Source: Pseudomonas sp. MN1F
Lineage (GTDB): Bacteria > Pseudomonadota > Gammaproteobacteria > Pseudomonadales > Pseudomonadaceae
Assembly (NCBI RefSeq): GCF_009391885.1
Contig: NZ_VZII01000023.1
Location: forward strand, 1-64,000
Length of the DNA: 64,000 bases
Direction: 5' to 3'
Shown here in pieces: positions 29,240 to 38,691 of this stretch. How positions within the stretch are numbered: position 1 is the first letter of the stretch; each line of letters starts with the position of its first letter. A program made the translations under genes and the position numbers. The notes under the pieces were generated by a model. The model was given only the letters and a program-made list of their open reading frames with translations. It was not told the DNA's origin and searched no databases.

Positions 29240-30055
29240 ATGCGTAAGTCTTTTGTCGTCAGCCTGTTGAGTGCTGGCATCCTGCTGGCCGGCTGCCAGG
29301 CGGTGAATACCACCAGCGGCGGTGCTGTCGGCGTCGAGCGCCAGCAGTACATGTTCAGCATGCTCTCGACCGATGAGGTCAACCAGATGTACGCCCAGTC
29401 GTACCAGCAGACCCTCGGCGAGGCGTCGAGCAAAGGCGTGCTGGACAAGTCCAGTGCCGATGCCAAGCGCGTGCAGACCATCGCCAACCGGCTGATCGCC
29501 CAGGCGCCCAAATTCCGCCCTGATGCCGCGCAATGGAAATGGGAAGTCAACGTCATCAAGAGTGACGAGCTAAATGCCAACTGCGGGCCGGGCGGCAAGA
29601 TCATCGTGTACACCGGGCTGATCGACCAGCTCAAGCTCACCGATGCGGAAATCGCCGCAGTGGTCGGTCACGAAATCGCCCACGCCTTGCGCGAGCACAG
29701 CCGTGAAGCGATGTCCAAGGCCTACGGCGTGGAGATGGCACGCCAGGGCGCGGGTGCATTGCTTGGCCTGGGCCAGGACAGCATGGCGTTGGCCGACGCC
29801 GTGGTGAACTACTCCATGACCCTGCCCAACAGTCGCGCCAACGAGAACGAGGCCGACCTGATCGGCCTGGAATTGTCGGCGCGTGCCGGTTACGACCCGA
29901 ATGCCGCAATCACCTTGTGGAACAAGATGAGCAAGGCTTCGGAAGGGGCGCCACCTGAGTTCATGAGCACTCACCCGGCATCCAGCAGCCGGATTGCCTC
30001 GTTGCAAGCGGCGATTCCCAAGGTGATGCCGCTGTACGAAGCGGCCAAGAAGTAA
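29240..30055 (+). CDS. M48-family metallopeptidase lipoprotein (LoiP/YggG-like)
   Basis: A 271-residue envelope protease. The lipobox LLAGC gives lipidated Cys19. The zinc motif HEIAH (His144, Glu145, His148) and the downstream third ligand in NENEADLIGLEL are intact. Members such as LoiP act in outer-membrane protein quality control. ATG follows a weak GGGAG site. It ends at a hairpin terminator. Confidence 0.93.
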   Translation: MRKSFVVSLLSAGILLAGCQAVNTTSGGAVGVERQQYMFSMLSTDEVNQMYAQSYQQTLGEASSKGVLDKSSADAKRVQTIANRLIAQAPKFRPDAAQWKWEVNVIKSDELNANCGPGGKIIVYTGLIDQLKLTDAEIAAVVGHEIAHALREHSREAMSKAYGVEMARQGAGALLGLGQDSMALADAVVNYSMTLPNSRANENEADLIGLELSARAGYDPNAAITLWNKMSKASEGAPPEFMSTHPASSSRIASLQAAIPKVMPLYEAAKK

Positions 30056-30062
30056 AAACTTA

Positions 30063-30081
30063 GGGGGCGCACAGCGCCCCC
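30063..30081. terminator. hairpin terminator between M48 protease and GDT1 genes
   Basis: GGGGGCGC (30063-30070) pairs with GCGCCCCC (30074-30081) around ACA and is followed by AGCTTTTT. It lies between convergent genes. Confidence 0.85.
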
Positions 30082-30093
30082 AGCTTTTTAGCG

Positions 30094-30678
30094 TTACCCC
30101 ACCCAACCGCTGGTCTTCATCGCCGAGTAAACGGCCACGATCGCCAGCACGAAGAACGCCGTAGCCGCCAGGCGGCGAATCAGTGTCAGTGGCAGTTTCT
30201 CCGCGGCGAAGTTACCCGCCAGCACCACCGGCACGTTGGCAATCAGCATGCCCAGGGTAGTCCCGAGGATGACCAGGATCAGGTGCGGATACTGGGCAGC
30301 CAGCATCACCGTGGCGACCTGGGTCTTGTCACCGATCTCGGCCAGGAAGAACGCGATCAGCGTGGTCAGGAACGGGCCGAAGCGGCGGGCCGGGTTCTCG
30401 TCATCGTCCATCTTGTCCGGCACCAGGGTCCACAATGCGGTGGCGGTGAAGCTCGCGGCGAGTATCCAGTGCAGTACCGACTCGCTGAAGAAGCCACCGA
30501 CCCAGGCACCCACGGCACCGGCAGCGGCATGGTTGGCCAAGGTGGCGGCGATGATGCCGGCGATGATCGGCCAAGGCTTGCGGAAACGTGCGGCGAGGAT
30601 GAGCGCGAGTAATTGCGTCTTGTCGCCGATTTCGGCCAAGGCAACGATTGCGGTGGGGACCAACAGAGATTCCAGCAT
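30094..30678 (-). CDS. TMEM165/GDT1 (UPF0016) family manganese exporter
   Basis: A 194-residue inner-membrane protein with about six spans in two homologous halves, each bearing the signature EIGDKTQ (residues 16-22 and 114-120). The family exports Mn2+ (or exchanges Ca2+/Mn2+). A yybP-ykoY-type manganese riboswitch in the leader supports a role in Mn2+ export. ATG at 30676-30678 has AGGAA 7 nt upstream. Confidence 0.92.
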   Translation of the reverse strand: MLESLLVPTAIVALAEIGDKTQLLALILAARFRKPWPIIAGIIAATLANHAAAGAVGAWVGGFFSESVLHWILAASFTATALWTLVPDKMDDDENPARRFGPFLTTLIAFFLAEIGDKTQVATVMLAAQYPHLILVILGTTLGMLIANVPVVLAGNFAAEKLPLTLIRRLAATAFFVLAIVAVYSAMKTSGWVG

Positions 30679-30708
30679 CAGGATTCCTACGGGGGCGGGT
30701 CGACACGG

Positions 30709-30757
30709 CTATGACACGTACAGCCTCCCCGCCCCGGGTAAGGTGTGCGTGTCATAG
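30709..30757 (-). promoter_or_regulatory. riboswitch expression-platform hairpin
   Basis: CTATGACACG (30748-30757, minus-strand reading) pairs with CGTGTCATAG (30709-30718) as a perfect 10-bp stem between the aptamer and the ribosome site of the GDT1 gene. It probably switches with the aptamer 3' side. Confidence 0.55.
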
Positions 30758-30758
30758 G

Positions 30759-30884
30759 TCTTGTCAAACCGAGGACCTGTCTGAGCAGGTCGCTGGGTCG
30801 CACGCGCCATGGCCTGTGGGCCAAGTATGTTGACGCGTGCCGGGCGAGCAGGGCGCTCGCGGGAGACTACTCCCCTAGGACGGT
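30759..30884 (-). ncRNA. yybP-ykoY-type Mn2+ riboswitch aptamer
   Basis: On the minus strand the leader starts with GTCCTAGGGGAGTAG (30869-30883), followed by a GC hairpin, CAACATACTTGGCCC, GGCCATGGCG, and a closing region near GGTCCTCGG. These are the conserved pieces of the yybP-ykoY manganese aptamer, located directly upstream of a Mn2+ exporter gene. A covariance-model match would be decisive. Confidence 0.85.
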
Positions 30885-30888
30885 GCGG

Positions 30889-30917
30889 ATTCTGCCTAGC
30901 CGAAACCATTTCGGCAA
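30889..30917 (-). promoter_or_regulatory. sigma-70 promoter for the riboswitch leader
   Basis: On the minus strand TTGCCG (30912-30917), 17 nt, CAGAAT (30889-30894), placed just before the aptamer start. It lies immediately after the rsmC stop. Confidence 0.5.
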
Positions 30918-30926
30918 GCCCTGTTT

Positions 30927-31925
30927 TTATCCGCGTGTGGCGCGATAGATGCGGAAGCCATCGGCCTCGGCGCAGGTCTGGCAGTTACCCAATGCACCCT
31001 CGATCAGCGGCTGATAGCGCAGGAAGCTGTTCGCCACAAGGCGCATTTCGCCACCTTTTCGCAGATGTTGGCCGGATTTTTTCAGCAGGTTTTCCGAGGC
31101 CTGGTAGTTGGTGTGGACCCCGGTGTGGAACGGTGGGTTGCTCAGGATCAGGCTCAGGTCGGCAGGCGCGGCATCGATGCCATCGCCGCTGATGACTTCA
31201 CCTTCAAGGCTGTTGGCCGCCAGGGTGAGGCGGCTGGCTGCCACGGCGAAGGCATCGACATCCAGCAGGGTGACCCGGCTCTGTGGATAACGACGTTTGA
31301 CCGTGGCGCCGAGCACGCCAGCGCCGCAGCCAAAGTCGAGCACATGGCCGACCGCCAGGTTGTCCAGGTGCTTGAGCAACAGCGCGGTGCCGCGGTCGAG
31401 GCGGCCGTGGCTGAACACCCCCGGCAGGCTCACCACCTGCAGTGGGCCATCCTCGAGGTCGAGGGTGAAGCGCTCAGCCAGGCTCTCCAGCGGTTTGGCT
31501 TGCGGGGCATTGTCCACGGTCACCTGCCACAGCTGGCAATGCCGTGCGCTGTCCAGTTTGCGCGGCTTGCCGAACGCCTGCAGCTGTTTGGCCGCGCCTT
31601 CGATGCCGCCACGTTTCTCACCCACCAGGTACAGCTCGCGGCCCGCCAGGCGCGAAGCCAGGGCATTGAGCAGGTAGGCCGCCAGTTCGCGGGACTTGGG
31701 CAGGAACAGCACGGCCGTCTCGAAGGCGACCTGCGGCACGTCGACGCCGTAGTGGCTGCGCCCGGGGAAGCGGCTGTCGAGCATGGCCTGGTCGCCGGCA
31801 TGCCAAGTCCAGCCATGGGCTTGAGGCAACTGCCCGAGCAGGCCGTCAGCGGGGGCGCCGGCGAGCAGCAGCGGGCCCTGGAACAGCTCTGCCTGGCGGA
31901 GTAATACTTCACTGCGCGGGTCCAT
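30927..31925 (-). CDS. rsmC: 16S rRNA (guanine-1207-N2) methyltransferase RsmC
   Basis: Methylates G1207 of 16S rRNA in the 30S subunit. The 332-residue protein has the RsmC two-domain build: an N-terminal degenerate methyltransferase domain and a C-terminal catalytic domain with [10 protein letters not shown] (197-206) and SNPPFHTG (262-269). Length is normal for the family. It runs alone on the minus strand. Confidence 0.93.
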   Translation of the reverse strand: MDPRSEVLLRQAELFQGPLLLAGAPADGLLGQLPQAHGWTWHAGDQAMLDSRFPGRSHYGVDVPQVAFETAVLFLPKSRELAAYLLNALASRLAGRELYLVGEKRGGIEGAAKQLQAFGKPRKLDSARHCQLWQVTVDNAPQAKPLESLAERFTLDLEDGPLQVVSLPGVFSHGRLDRGTALLLKHLDNLAVGHVLDFGCGAGVLGATVKRRYPQSRVTLLDVDAFAVAASRLTLAANSLEGEVISGDGIDAAPADLSLILSNPPFHTGVHTNYQASENLLKKSGQHLRKGGEMRLVANSFLRYQPLIEGALGNCQTCAEADGFRIYRATRG

Positions 31926-31988
31926 GGACGACGCCTCCTGAAAAAGTGGCGCAGTGTAGCAGAGCCGGGCGCGGGGCTGAGCGCGTGC

Positions 31989-32954
31989 TCAGCTGACCAC
32001 GCGGCGTGGCTGGCCTTCGAAGAAGGCCTTGGCGTTTTCGCTGAGCTGGCCGACGATGCGCTGGCGCGACTCTACCGCGCCCCAGGCGCTGTGCGGGGTG
32101 ATCAGCAGGCGTGGGATGCCCTTTTCCAGCAGCGGGTTGCCATTGACCGGCGGCTCGACGCTCAGCACATCGGTGGCCGCGCCGCCCAGATGGCCGTTGC
32201 GCAAGGCGTCGGCCAGGGCCTGTTCGTCGATCAGGCCGCCGCGGGCGGTGTTGACCACCAGTGCGCCCTTTTTCAGCAGCGCCAGTTCGCGGGCACCGAT
32301 CATGTGCCGGGTGTGCTCGTTGAGCGGGCAGTGCAGGGTCAGCGCGTCGACCTGCGGCAGCAGTTCGTCCAGCGCCAGGCGATCGTCACGTGCCGGGCGG
32401 CCAGGGATCTGCCCGCTCAGCACGCGCATGCCGAAGGCTTCGGCCAGCCGTGCCACCGCGCCACCCAGTTCGCCATGGCCGAGCAGGCCGAGGGTCTTGC
32501 CCTCCAGTTCGACGATCGGGAAATCCAGCAGGCAGAACTGGCTGGCCTTGGCCCACTCGCCGTCGGCAACCGCCTGGTTGTAGTCGCACAGGCGCGTGGC
32601 CAGGGCCAGCAGCAGGGCGATGGTGTGCTGGGCCACTGACGGCGTGCCATAGCCCTGGCAGTTGCAGACCGTGATGCCCTGCGCGCGTGCGGCTGCCAGG
32701 TCGACATTGTTGGTGCCGGTCGCGGCCACCAGGATCAGCTTCAGCTGCGGGTTGGCGGCCAGCGTGGCGGCATCGAGCATGACCTTGTTGCTGACCACCG
32801 CGACGGCGCCTTGCAGGCGTTCGGCGACTTGCTCCGGGCGGGTGGCGGCAAACAGCTCGAATTCGTCGAACTGTTGCTGCAACGGCGACAGGTCGAGGTC
32901 GCCAAGGTCCAGGGATTGGTGATCGAGAAACACGGCGCGGCGCAAGCTGGGCAT
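31989..32954 (-). CDS. D-2-hydroxyacid dehydrogenase (glycerate dehydrogenase-like)
   Basis: A 321-residue NAD(P)-dependent dehydrogenase of the D-isomer 2-hydroxyacid family. The nucleotide motif LGLLGHGELGGAV, the catalytic Arg/Glu segments (VNTARGGLIDEQAL) and the catalytic His in ITPHSAWG are present. It most resembles HprA/glycerate or hydroxypyruvate reductase types; the substrate is unproven. ATG at 32952-32954 restores the normal length; a start at 33014 is less likely. Confidence 0.88.
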   Translation of the reverse strand: MPSLRRAVFLDHQSLDLGDLDLSPLQQQFDEFELFAATRPEQVAERLQGAVAVVSNKVMLDAATLAANPQLKLILVAATGTNNVDLAAARAQGITVCNCQGYGTPSVAQHTIALLLALATRLCDYNQAVADGEWAKASQFCLLDFPIVELEGKTLGLLGHGELGGAVARLAEAFGMRVLSGQIPGRPARDDRLALDELLPQVDALTLHCPLNEHTRHMIGARELALLKKGALVVNTARGGLIDEQALADALRNGHLGGAATDVLSVEPPVNGNPLLEKGIPRLLITPHSAWGAVESRQRIVGQLSENAKAFFEGQPRRVVS

Positions 32955-33117
32955 CAGGGGAAGCTCCGGTGGCAGGGCAGGGGTTGATCCATCACCCCGC
33001 ACAATGCCACTCATACCTTACGCCGCCAAATCATTCCTTCGGCTGATTTGACCGTCACATTGAGCTACTACAGTAGTTCCAGACTTGTCCGGCATGCTTT
33101 TCAGAAAAGGGATCACC

Positions 33118-34800
33118 ATGTTGCAGACCCGCATCATCAAGCCCGCCGAGGGCGCCTATACCTTCCCTCTGTTGATCAAGCGCCTGCTGATGTCTGGCAG
33201 CCGCTACGAGAAGACCCGCGAGATCGTCTATCGCGACCAGTTGCGCCTGACTTATCCACAGCTCAACGAGCGTATCGCCCGCCTCGCCAACGTGCTGACC
33301 GAAGCCGGGGTCAAGGCCGGTGACACCGTGGCGGTGATGGATTGGGACAGCCACCGTTACCTGGAATGCATGTTCGCCATCCCGATGATCGGTGCAGTGG
33401 TGCACACCATCAACGTGCGCCTGTCGCCTGAGCAGATCCTCTACACCATGAACCACGCCGAAGACCGCTTCGTGCTGGTCAACAGCGATTTCGTCGGCCT
33501 CTATCAGGCCATCGCCGGGCAATTGACCACGGTCGACAAGACCGTGCTGATCACCGACGGCCCGGACAAGAGCGCCGACCTGCCGAACCTGATCGGCGAA
33601 TACGAGCAACTGCTCGCCGCCGCCAGCCCGCGCTACGACTTCCCCGATTTCGACGAGAACTCGGTGGCCACCACCTTCTACACCACCGGCACCACGGGCA
33701 ACCCCAAGGGCGTCTACTTCACCCACCGCCAGCTGGTGCTGCATACCTTGGCCGAAGCTGCGGTGACCGGCAGCATCGACAGCGTGCGCCTGCTCGGCAG
33801 CAATGACGTGTACATGCCGATCACGCCGATGTTCCACGTGCATGCCTGGGGCATCCCCTACGCGGCCACCATGCTCGGCATGAAGCAGGTCTACCCGGGG
33901 CGCTACGAGCCGGACATGCTGGTCAAACTGTGGCGCGAAGAGAAGGTCACCTTCTCGCACTGCGTGCCGACCATCCTGCAGATGCTGCTCAACTGCCCGA
34001 ACGCCCAGGGCCAGGACTTTGGCGGCTGGAAGATCATCATCGGCGGCAGCGCCCTGAACAGCTCGCTGTACAAGGCCGCGCTGGCGCGCGGTATCCAGCT
34101 GACTGCTGCCTACGGCATGTCCGAAACCTGCCCGCTGATTTCCGCTGCGCACCTGAACGACGAGCTGCAGGCCGGCAGCGAGGACGAACGTGTCACCTAC
34201 CGCATCAAGGCCGGCGTGCCGGTGCCGTTGGTGGAAGCCGCGATCGTTGATGGCGAGGGCAACTTCCTGCCAGCCGATGGCGAGACCCAGGGCGAACTGG
34301 TGCTGCGTGCGCCGTGGCTGACCATGGGGTACTTCAAGGAGCCGGAAAAGAGCGAGGAGCTGTGGCACGGCGGCTGGCTGCACACCGGTGACGTCGCCAC
34401 CCTCGACGGCATGGGTTACATCGATATCCGCGACCGCATCAAGGATGTGATCAAGACCGGCGGCGAATGGATCTCTTCGCTCGACCTCGAGGACCTGATC
34501 AGCCGTCATCCGGCCGTGCGCGAAGTGGCGGTGGTCGGGGTGGCCGACCCGCAATGGGGCGAGCGCCCGTTTGCCCTGCTGGTGGTGCGTGACGACAAGG
34601 CGATCGATGCCAAGGCGTTGAAGGAGCATCTGAAGCCGTTTGTCGAGGAAGGGCACATCAACAAGTGGGCCATTCCGAGCCAGATCGCCGTTGTTACTGA
34701 AATTCCCAAGACCAGTGTCGGCAAGCTCGACAAGAAGCGTATCCGCCAGGACATCGTCCAGTGGCAGGCCAGTAACAGCGCCTTCCTGTCTACCTTGTAA
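33118..34800 (+). CDS. AlkK-like medium/long-chain fatty acyl-CoA synthetase
   Basis: Activates fatty acids to acyl-CoA via an acyl-adenylate. The 560-residue protein has the AMP-binding signature TTFYTTGTTGNPKG (about residues 185-198), YGMSETCP, and the C-terminal GGEWISS and GKLDKKRIR blocks. It corresponds to the P. putida AlkK homologue shown to act on medium-chain or 3-hydroxy fatty acids for polyhydroxyalkanoate precursors. ATG at 33118 follows AAGGG. DUF1302/DUF1329 genes follow. Confidence 0.9.
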   Translation: MLQTRIIKPAEGAYTFPLLIKRLLMSGSRYEKTREIVYRDQLRLTYPQLNERIARLANVLTEAGVKAGDTVAVMDWDSHRYLECMFAIPMIGAVVHTINVRLSPEQILYTMNHAEDRFVLVNSDFVGLYQAIAGQLTTVDKTVLITDGPDKSADLPNLIGEYEQLLAAASPRYDFPDFDENSVATTFYTTGTTGNPKGVYFTHRQLVLHTLAEAAVTGSIDSVRLLGSNDVYMPITPMFHVHAWGIPYAATMLGMKQVYPGRYEPDMLVKLWREEKVTFSHCVPTILQMLLNCPNAQGQDFGGWKIIIGGSALNSSLYKAALARGIQLTAAYGMSETCPLISAAHLNDELQAGSEDERVTYRIKAGVPVPLVEAAIVDGEGNFLPADGETQGELVLRAPWLTMGYFKEPEKSEELWHGGWLHTGDVATLDGMGYIDIRDRIKDVIKTGGEWISSLDLEDLISRHPAVREVAVVGVADPQWGERPFALLVVRDDKAIDAKALKEHLKPFVEEGHINKWAIPSQIAVVTEIPKTSVGKLDKKRIRQDIVQWQASNSAFLSTL

Positions 34801-35129
34801 GCCCGCTGCGGGGCGTGCGCGATGCTGCTCGACCCGCATGCTAGACGGTCTAAGGCCTTGCCAAACGAAAAATATCGGCCATGCTTCAGCACGGCCACTG
34901 CGCTGCCCGGGAAACGCCGGGGCGATTTGGCAGCGGGTGCGCAAATCACACTTTAGAGGGATCAAGCACCTGAGCCTGCTGGCTATAGTCGGGCCCAGGG
35001 GATTTTCAGGAATGGGGGAGGGCGGCACGCGCAAGACGTGCCGCTGCAGGGGAAACCTGCACACCGGTCGCTCGGGCCGTTTCTGAAAGGACTCACTGCC
35101 ATAACAATAAAGTACATGGAGTAGCGTCG
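34801..35129. other. 329-nt region between acyl-CoA synthetase and DUF1302 gene
   Basis: No credible gene. A G/C-rich inverted stretch (GGCACGCGCAAGACGTGCC, 35024-35042) and a Crc/Hfq-type A-rich motif near the next start are visible. It should hold the promoter of the DUF1302-DUF1329 pair. Confidence 0.5.
35103..35110 (+). promoter_or_regulatory. Crc/Hfq catabolite-activity motif before the DUF1302 gene
   Basis: AACAATAA fits AANAANAA, the site where Hfq with Crc blocks translation in pseudomonads. It lies 20 nt before the start codon at 35130, overlapping the usual range for regulation. Confidence 0.55.
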
Positions 35130-37049
35130 ATGAAATCTGCAAATCCGTTCTGGCGCCGGGCCAAGTTGCCATTGGCCGTCAGCCTTGCTTCCACGCTCGC
35201 AAGTCCTGCTTTCGCTGTCAGTTTCAACATTGGTGAAATCGAAGGCCAGTTCGACTCGTCGCTCTCCGTCGGCGCCAGCTGGTCCACTGCCAACCCCAAC
35301 CAGAACCTGATCGGTGCCAACAACGGCGGCAAGGGGCTGTCGCAGACTTCCGACGACGGCCACCTGAACTTCAAGAAGGGCGAAACCTTCTCGAAGATCT
35401 TCAAAGGCATCCATGACCTGGAGCTCAAGTACGGCGACACCGGTGTGTTCGTACGTGGCAAGTACTGGTACGACTTCGAGCTGAAAGACGAACACCGCGA
35501 ATTCAAGGACATCAGCGACTCCAATCGCAAGGAGGGCGCCAAGTCGGCAGGTTCGGAACTGCTCGATGCCTTCGTCTACCACAACTACGCGGTCGGCGAT
35601 CAGCCGGGCTCGGTGCGCCTGGGCAAGCAGGTGGTGAGCTGGGGCGAAAGTACCTTCATCGGCGGCGGCATCAACGCGATCAACCCGATCGACGTTTCGG
35701 CGTTTCGTCGCCCAGGTGCCGAGATCAAGGAAGGCCTGATCCCGGTCAACATGTTCTACGTGTCGCAGAGCCTCACCGACAACCTGTCGGCCGAAGGCTT
35801 CTACCAGATCGAGTGGGACCAGACGGTTGTCGACAACTGCGGGACGTTCTTCTCCCAGCCCGACGTGATCGCCGATGGTTGCAACAACAACCTGGCTGTA
35901 CTCGCCACAAAAAATTCGCTGACCAGCCGCCTTGGGCCGCTGGCGACGCCAGTTAACAACACCCTGGCCGCCCGGGGCGTGACCTACGGCAACCCTGACG
36001 AAGGGGTGATCGTGCGCCGTGGCGCGGATCGCGATGCGCGCGACAGCGGGCAGTTCGGTGTAGCCATGCGCTACATGTTCGAGCCGCTCAACACCGAGTT
36101 CGGTGGCTACTTCATGAACTATCACAGCCGTGCACCCATCTTCAGTGGCCGCGGCGCAGACGCTCAGTTCTACAGCACCTCTGGCCTGGCCGGCGCGCTG
36201 GTCAGAGCGGGCGTACCGGCCGGTGCGTTGGCCAACCTGCTGCCCAGCCTGATGCCGTTGCAGGTTGCAGGCAACTCCAGCTACTACGTGGAGTACCCGG
36301 AAGACATTCGCCTGTATGGCCTGAGTTTCTCGACCACGCTGCCCACCGGTACGGCCTGGAGCGGTGAAATCAGCTATCGCCCGAATGCCCCGGTGCAGCT
36401 CAATACCACCGATATCCTCTACTCGGGCCTGACCCCGCTCAACCCCAACGTATCCGTGCTGAAAGGCACCCCAGGTGCCGATCAGCCAGGCTACCGCCGC
36501 AAGGAAATCACCCAGCTGCAGACCACGTTCACCCACTTCTTCGACCAGGTGATGGGCGCGGAGCGGCTGACCATGGTCGGCGAAGTCGGCTGGACCCACG
36601 TCGGTGGCCTGGAAAGCACCTCCAAGGCGCGTTATGGGCGTGACCCGGTGTTCGGCCCGGGCCCGCTGCCCAATGGCCAGTGCGAGGCGCTCAACACCAG
36701 CACCCTGGGCACCTCGAATGCCAACAACGTGTCGCGCTACTGCGAAAACGACGGTTACACCACAGCCGACTCCTGGGGTTACCGCGTACGCGCGATCTGG
36801 GACTACAACAACGTCTTTGCCGGGGTGAACCTGCGCCCGAGCGTGGCCTGGTCGCATGACGTCGATGGCTATTCGCCGGGGCCGGGCGGCAACTTCGAGG
36901 AAGGGCGCAAGGCGATCAGCCTGGGCCTGGACGCGGAGTATCAGCAAACCTATACCGCCAGCCTGTCGTACACCAACTTCTTCGACGGCAAGTACAGCAC
37001 CGTGGATGATCGCGACTTCGTCGCCCTCAGCTTCGGCGTGAACTTCTAA
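35130..37049 (+). CDS. DUF1302 outer-membrane beta-barrel protein
   Basis: A 639-residue exported protein (signal peptide ending SPAFA at about residue 29). The mature part has alternating polar/aromatic strands and conserved DUF1302 pieces (FNIGEIEGQFDSSLSVGASW, LRLGKQVVSWGES-type VRLGKQVVSWGEST, INAINPIDVSAFRRPG) and ends with a strand terminating in aromatic F before the stop (ALSFGVNF). It is usually paired with a DUF1329 gene, here 25 nt downstream. The pair is thought to handle hydrophobic compounds at the outer membrane; the substrate is unknown. Confidence 0.9.
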   Translation: MKSANPFWRRAKLPLAVSLASTLASPAFAVSFNIGEIEGQFDSSLSVGASWSTANPNQNLIGANNGGKGLSQTSDDGHLNFKKGETFSKIFKGIHDLELKYGDTGVFVRGKYWYDFELKDEHREFKDISDSNRKEGAKSAGSELLDAFVYHNYAVGDQPGSVRLGKQVVSWGESTFIGGGINAINPIDVSAFRRPGAEIKEGLIPVNMFYVSQSLTDNLSAEGFYQIEWDQTVVDNCGTFFSQPDVIADGCNNNLAVLATKNSLTSRLGPLATPVNNTLAARGVTYGNPDEGVIVRRGADRDARDSGQFGVAMRYMFEPLNTEFGGYFMNYHSRAPIFSGRGADAQFYSTSGLAGALVRAGVPAGALANLLPSLMPLQVAGNSSYYVEYPEDIRLYGLSFSTTLPTGTAWSGEISYRPNAPVQLNTTDILYSGLTPLNPNVSVLKGTPGADQPGYRRKEITQLQTTFTHFFDQVMGAERLTMVGEVGWTHVGGLESTSKARYGRDPVFGPGPLPNGQCEALNTSTLGTSNANNVSRYCENDGYTTADSWGYRVRAIWDYNNVFAGVNLRPSVAWSHDVDGYSPGPGGNFEEGRKAISLGLDAEYQQTYTASLSYTNFFDGKYSTVDDRDFVALSFGVNF

Positions 37050-37074
37050 GAACACTGATCCAGGACGACACGAG

Positions 37075-38439
37075 ATGAACAAGACCAGAAGTCTGTTGCA
37101 AGCCGGTGTACTGGGCCTGTCCCTGCTGGCGACCAGCGTCATGGCTGCGGTTTCCGCCGACGAAGCGGCAAAGCTTGGCAGCACCCTGACCCCGATGGGT
37201 GCGGAAAAGGCCGGTAACGCCGACGGTTCGATCGGCCCTTGGGAGCCACTGTCGAAGACCGCAGGCAGCGTCGATGCCAAGGGTTTCCTGTCTGACCCGT
37301 ATGGCAGCGACAAGCCGCTGTTCACCATCACCGCGCAGAATGCCGAGCAGTACAAGGACAAGCTCTCGCCGGGCCAGCTGGCGATGCTCAAGCGCTACCC
37401 GGACACCTTCAAGATCCCGGTGTTCAAGACCCACCGCGGTGCCACCGCGCCTGACGATGTGTTCGCCGCCATCAAGAAGAACGCCACCGCGACCACCCTG
37501 GTCGAAGGCGGCAACGGCCTGAGCAATTTCCAGACCGCCGTGCCCTTCCCGATTCCGAAAAGCGGCCTGGAAGTGATCTGGAACCACATCACGCGCTACC
37601 GCGGCGGCAGCGTCAGCCGCCTGGTGACCCAGGCAACCCCGCAGCAGAACGGCTCCTACAGCCTGGTGTATTTCGCCGACCAGTTCGTCTTCCGCGACAA
37701 GATGAAGGACTACGACCCGAACAACCCAGGCAACATCCTGTTCTACTTCAAGCAGGAGGTAACCGCTCCGGCACGCCTGGCCGGCACCGTGCTGCTGGTG
37801 CACGAGACCCTCGACCAGGTCAAGGAGCCGCGCAAGGCGTGGATCTACAACGCCGGCCAGCGCCGTGTGCGCCAGGCACCGCAGGTGTCGTACGACGGCC
37901 CGGGTACCGCGGCCGACGGCCTGCGCACCTCGGACAACCTGGACATGTACAACGGTGCGCCGGACCGCTACGACTGGAAGCTCGAGGGCAAGAAGGAGAT
38001 GTACATCGCCTCCAACGCCTTCAAGCTGGATGACCCCAAGCTCAAGTACGCCGACATCCTCAAGGCCGGGCACATCAACCAGGACCTGGCCCGCTACGAG
38101 CTGCGCCGGGTCTGGCATGTGGTCGCGACGCTCAAGCCTGGCCAGCGCCATATCTACGCCAAGCGTGACTTCTACATCGACGAGGACACCTGGCAAGCTG
38201 CAGTGATCGACCAGTACGACGGTCGTGGTCAGTTGTGGCGCATCTCCGAGGCCCATGCCCAGCCGTACTACAACAACCAGGTACCGTGGTACACCCTGGA
38301 AGCCATCTACGACCTGCAGTCGGGGCGCTACCTGGCGCTGGGCATGAAGAACGAAGAGAAAAAAGCGTACGACTTTGGCTTCACTGCCAGCAAAGCTGAT
38401 TTCCAGCCAGCGGCCCTGCGCCAGTCGGGTATCCGTTGA
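37075..38439 (+). CDS. DUF1329 exported protein
   Basis: A 454-residue periplasmic protein with a signal peptide (MNKTRSLLQAGVLGLSLLAT... ending SVMA). The mature protein resembles a lipoprotein-carrier (LolA/LolB-like) fold of the DUF1329 family, with WEVIWNH-like LEVIWNHITRYRGG, DQVKEPRKAWIYNAGQRRVR and YDWKLEGKKEMYI. It follows DUF1302 by 25 nt with an AGGAC site. Together they likely form a cell-envelope transfer system whose cargo is unproven. Confidence 0.9.
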   Translation: MNKTRSLLQAGVLGLSLLATSVMAAVSADEAAKLGSTLTPMGAEKAGNADGSIGPWEPLSKTAGSVDAKGFLSDPYGSDKPLFTITAQNAEQYKDKLSPGQLAMLKRYPDTFKIPVFKTHRGATAPDDVFAAIKKNATATTLVEGGNGLSNFQTAVPFPIPKSGLEVIWNHITRYRGGSVSRLVTQATPQQNGSYSLVYFADQFVFRDKMKDYDPNNPGNILFYFKQEVTAPARLAGTVLLVHETLDQVKEPRKAWIYNAGQRRVRQAPQVSYDGPGTAADGLRTSDNLDMYNGAPDRYDWKLEGKKEMYIASNAFKLDDPKLKYADILKAGHINQDLARYELRRVWHVVATLKPGQRHIYAKRDFYIDEDTWQAAVIDQYDGRGQLWRISEAHAQPYYNNQVPWYTLEAIYDLQSGRYLALGMKNEEKKAYDFGFTASKADFQPAALRQSGIR

Positions 38440-38474
38440 GCTGAAAACCTGCAACTCCGTGTGATCTCCCAGAC

Positions 38475-38499
38475 CGCCCCGGCTTGCCGGGGCGTTTCT
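38475..38499 (+). terminator. intrinsic terminator after DUF1329
   Basis: CGCCCCGG (38475-38482) pairs with CCGGGGCG (38487-38494) around CTTG, followed by TTTCT. Confidence 0.85.
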
Positions 38500-38691
38500 G
38501 TTTGGGCGTGCCGATAAGACCGATGAATACCTCGCCAAACCCCCGCCCCAGCCACTGTCTGTCAGCCATGTTGCTTTTTGTCGCAGTCTTTTCCAGGCAA
38601 ATGGCGCCCATCATCTTCAAATGCGTTGCATTACCCGCTAGTCTCGCAAGCATCCGTACCGCCGTAGTTTTCCCAACAGAACGAGCCGGCC

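Noticed and set aside
33055..37391. Very long open frames on the minus strand opposite the acyl-CoA synthetase and DUF1302 genes
   Set aside because: They are antisense shadows typical of GC-rich DNA; the plus-strand genes have clear families, signal peptides and motifs.
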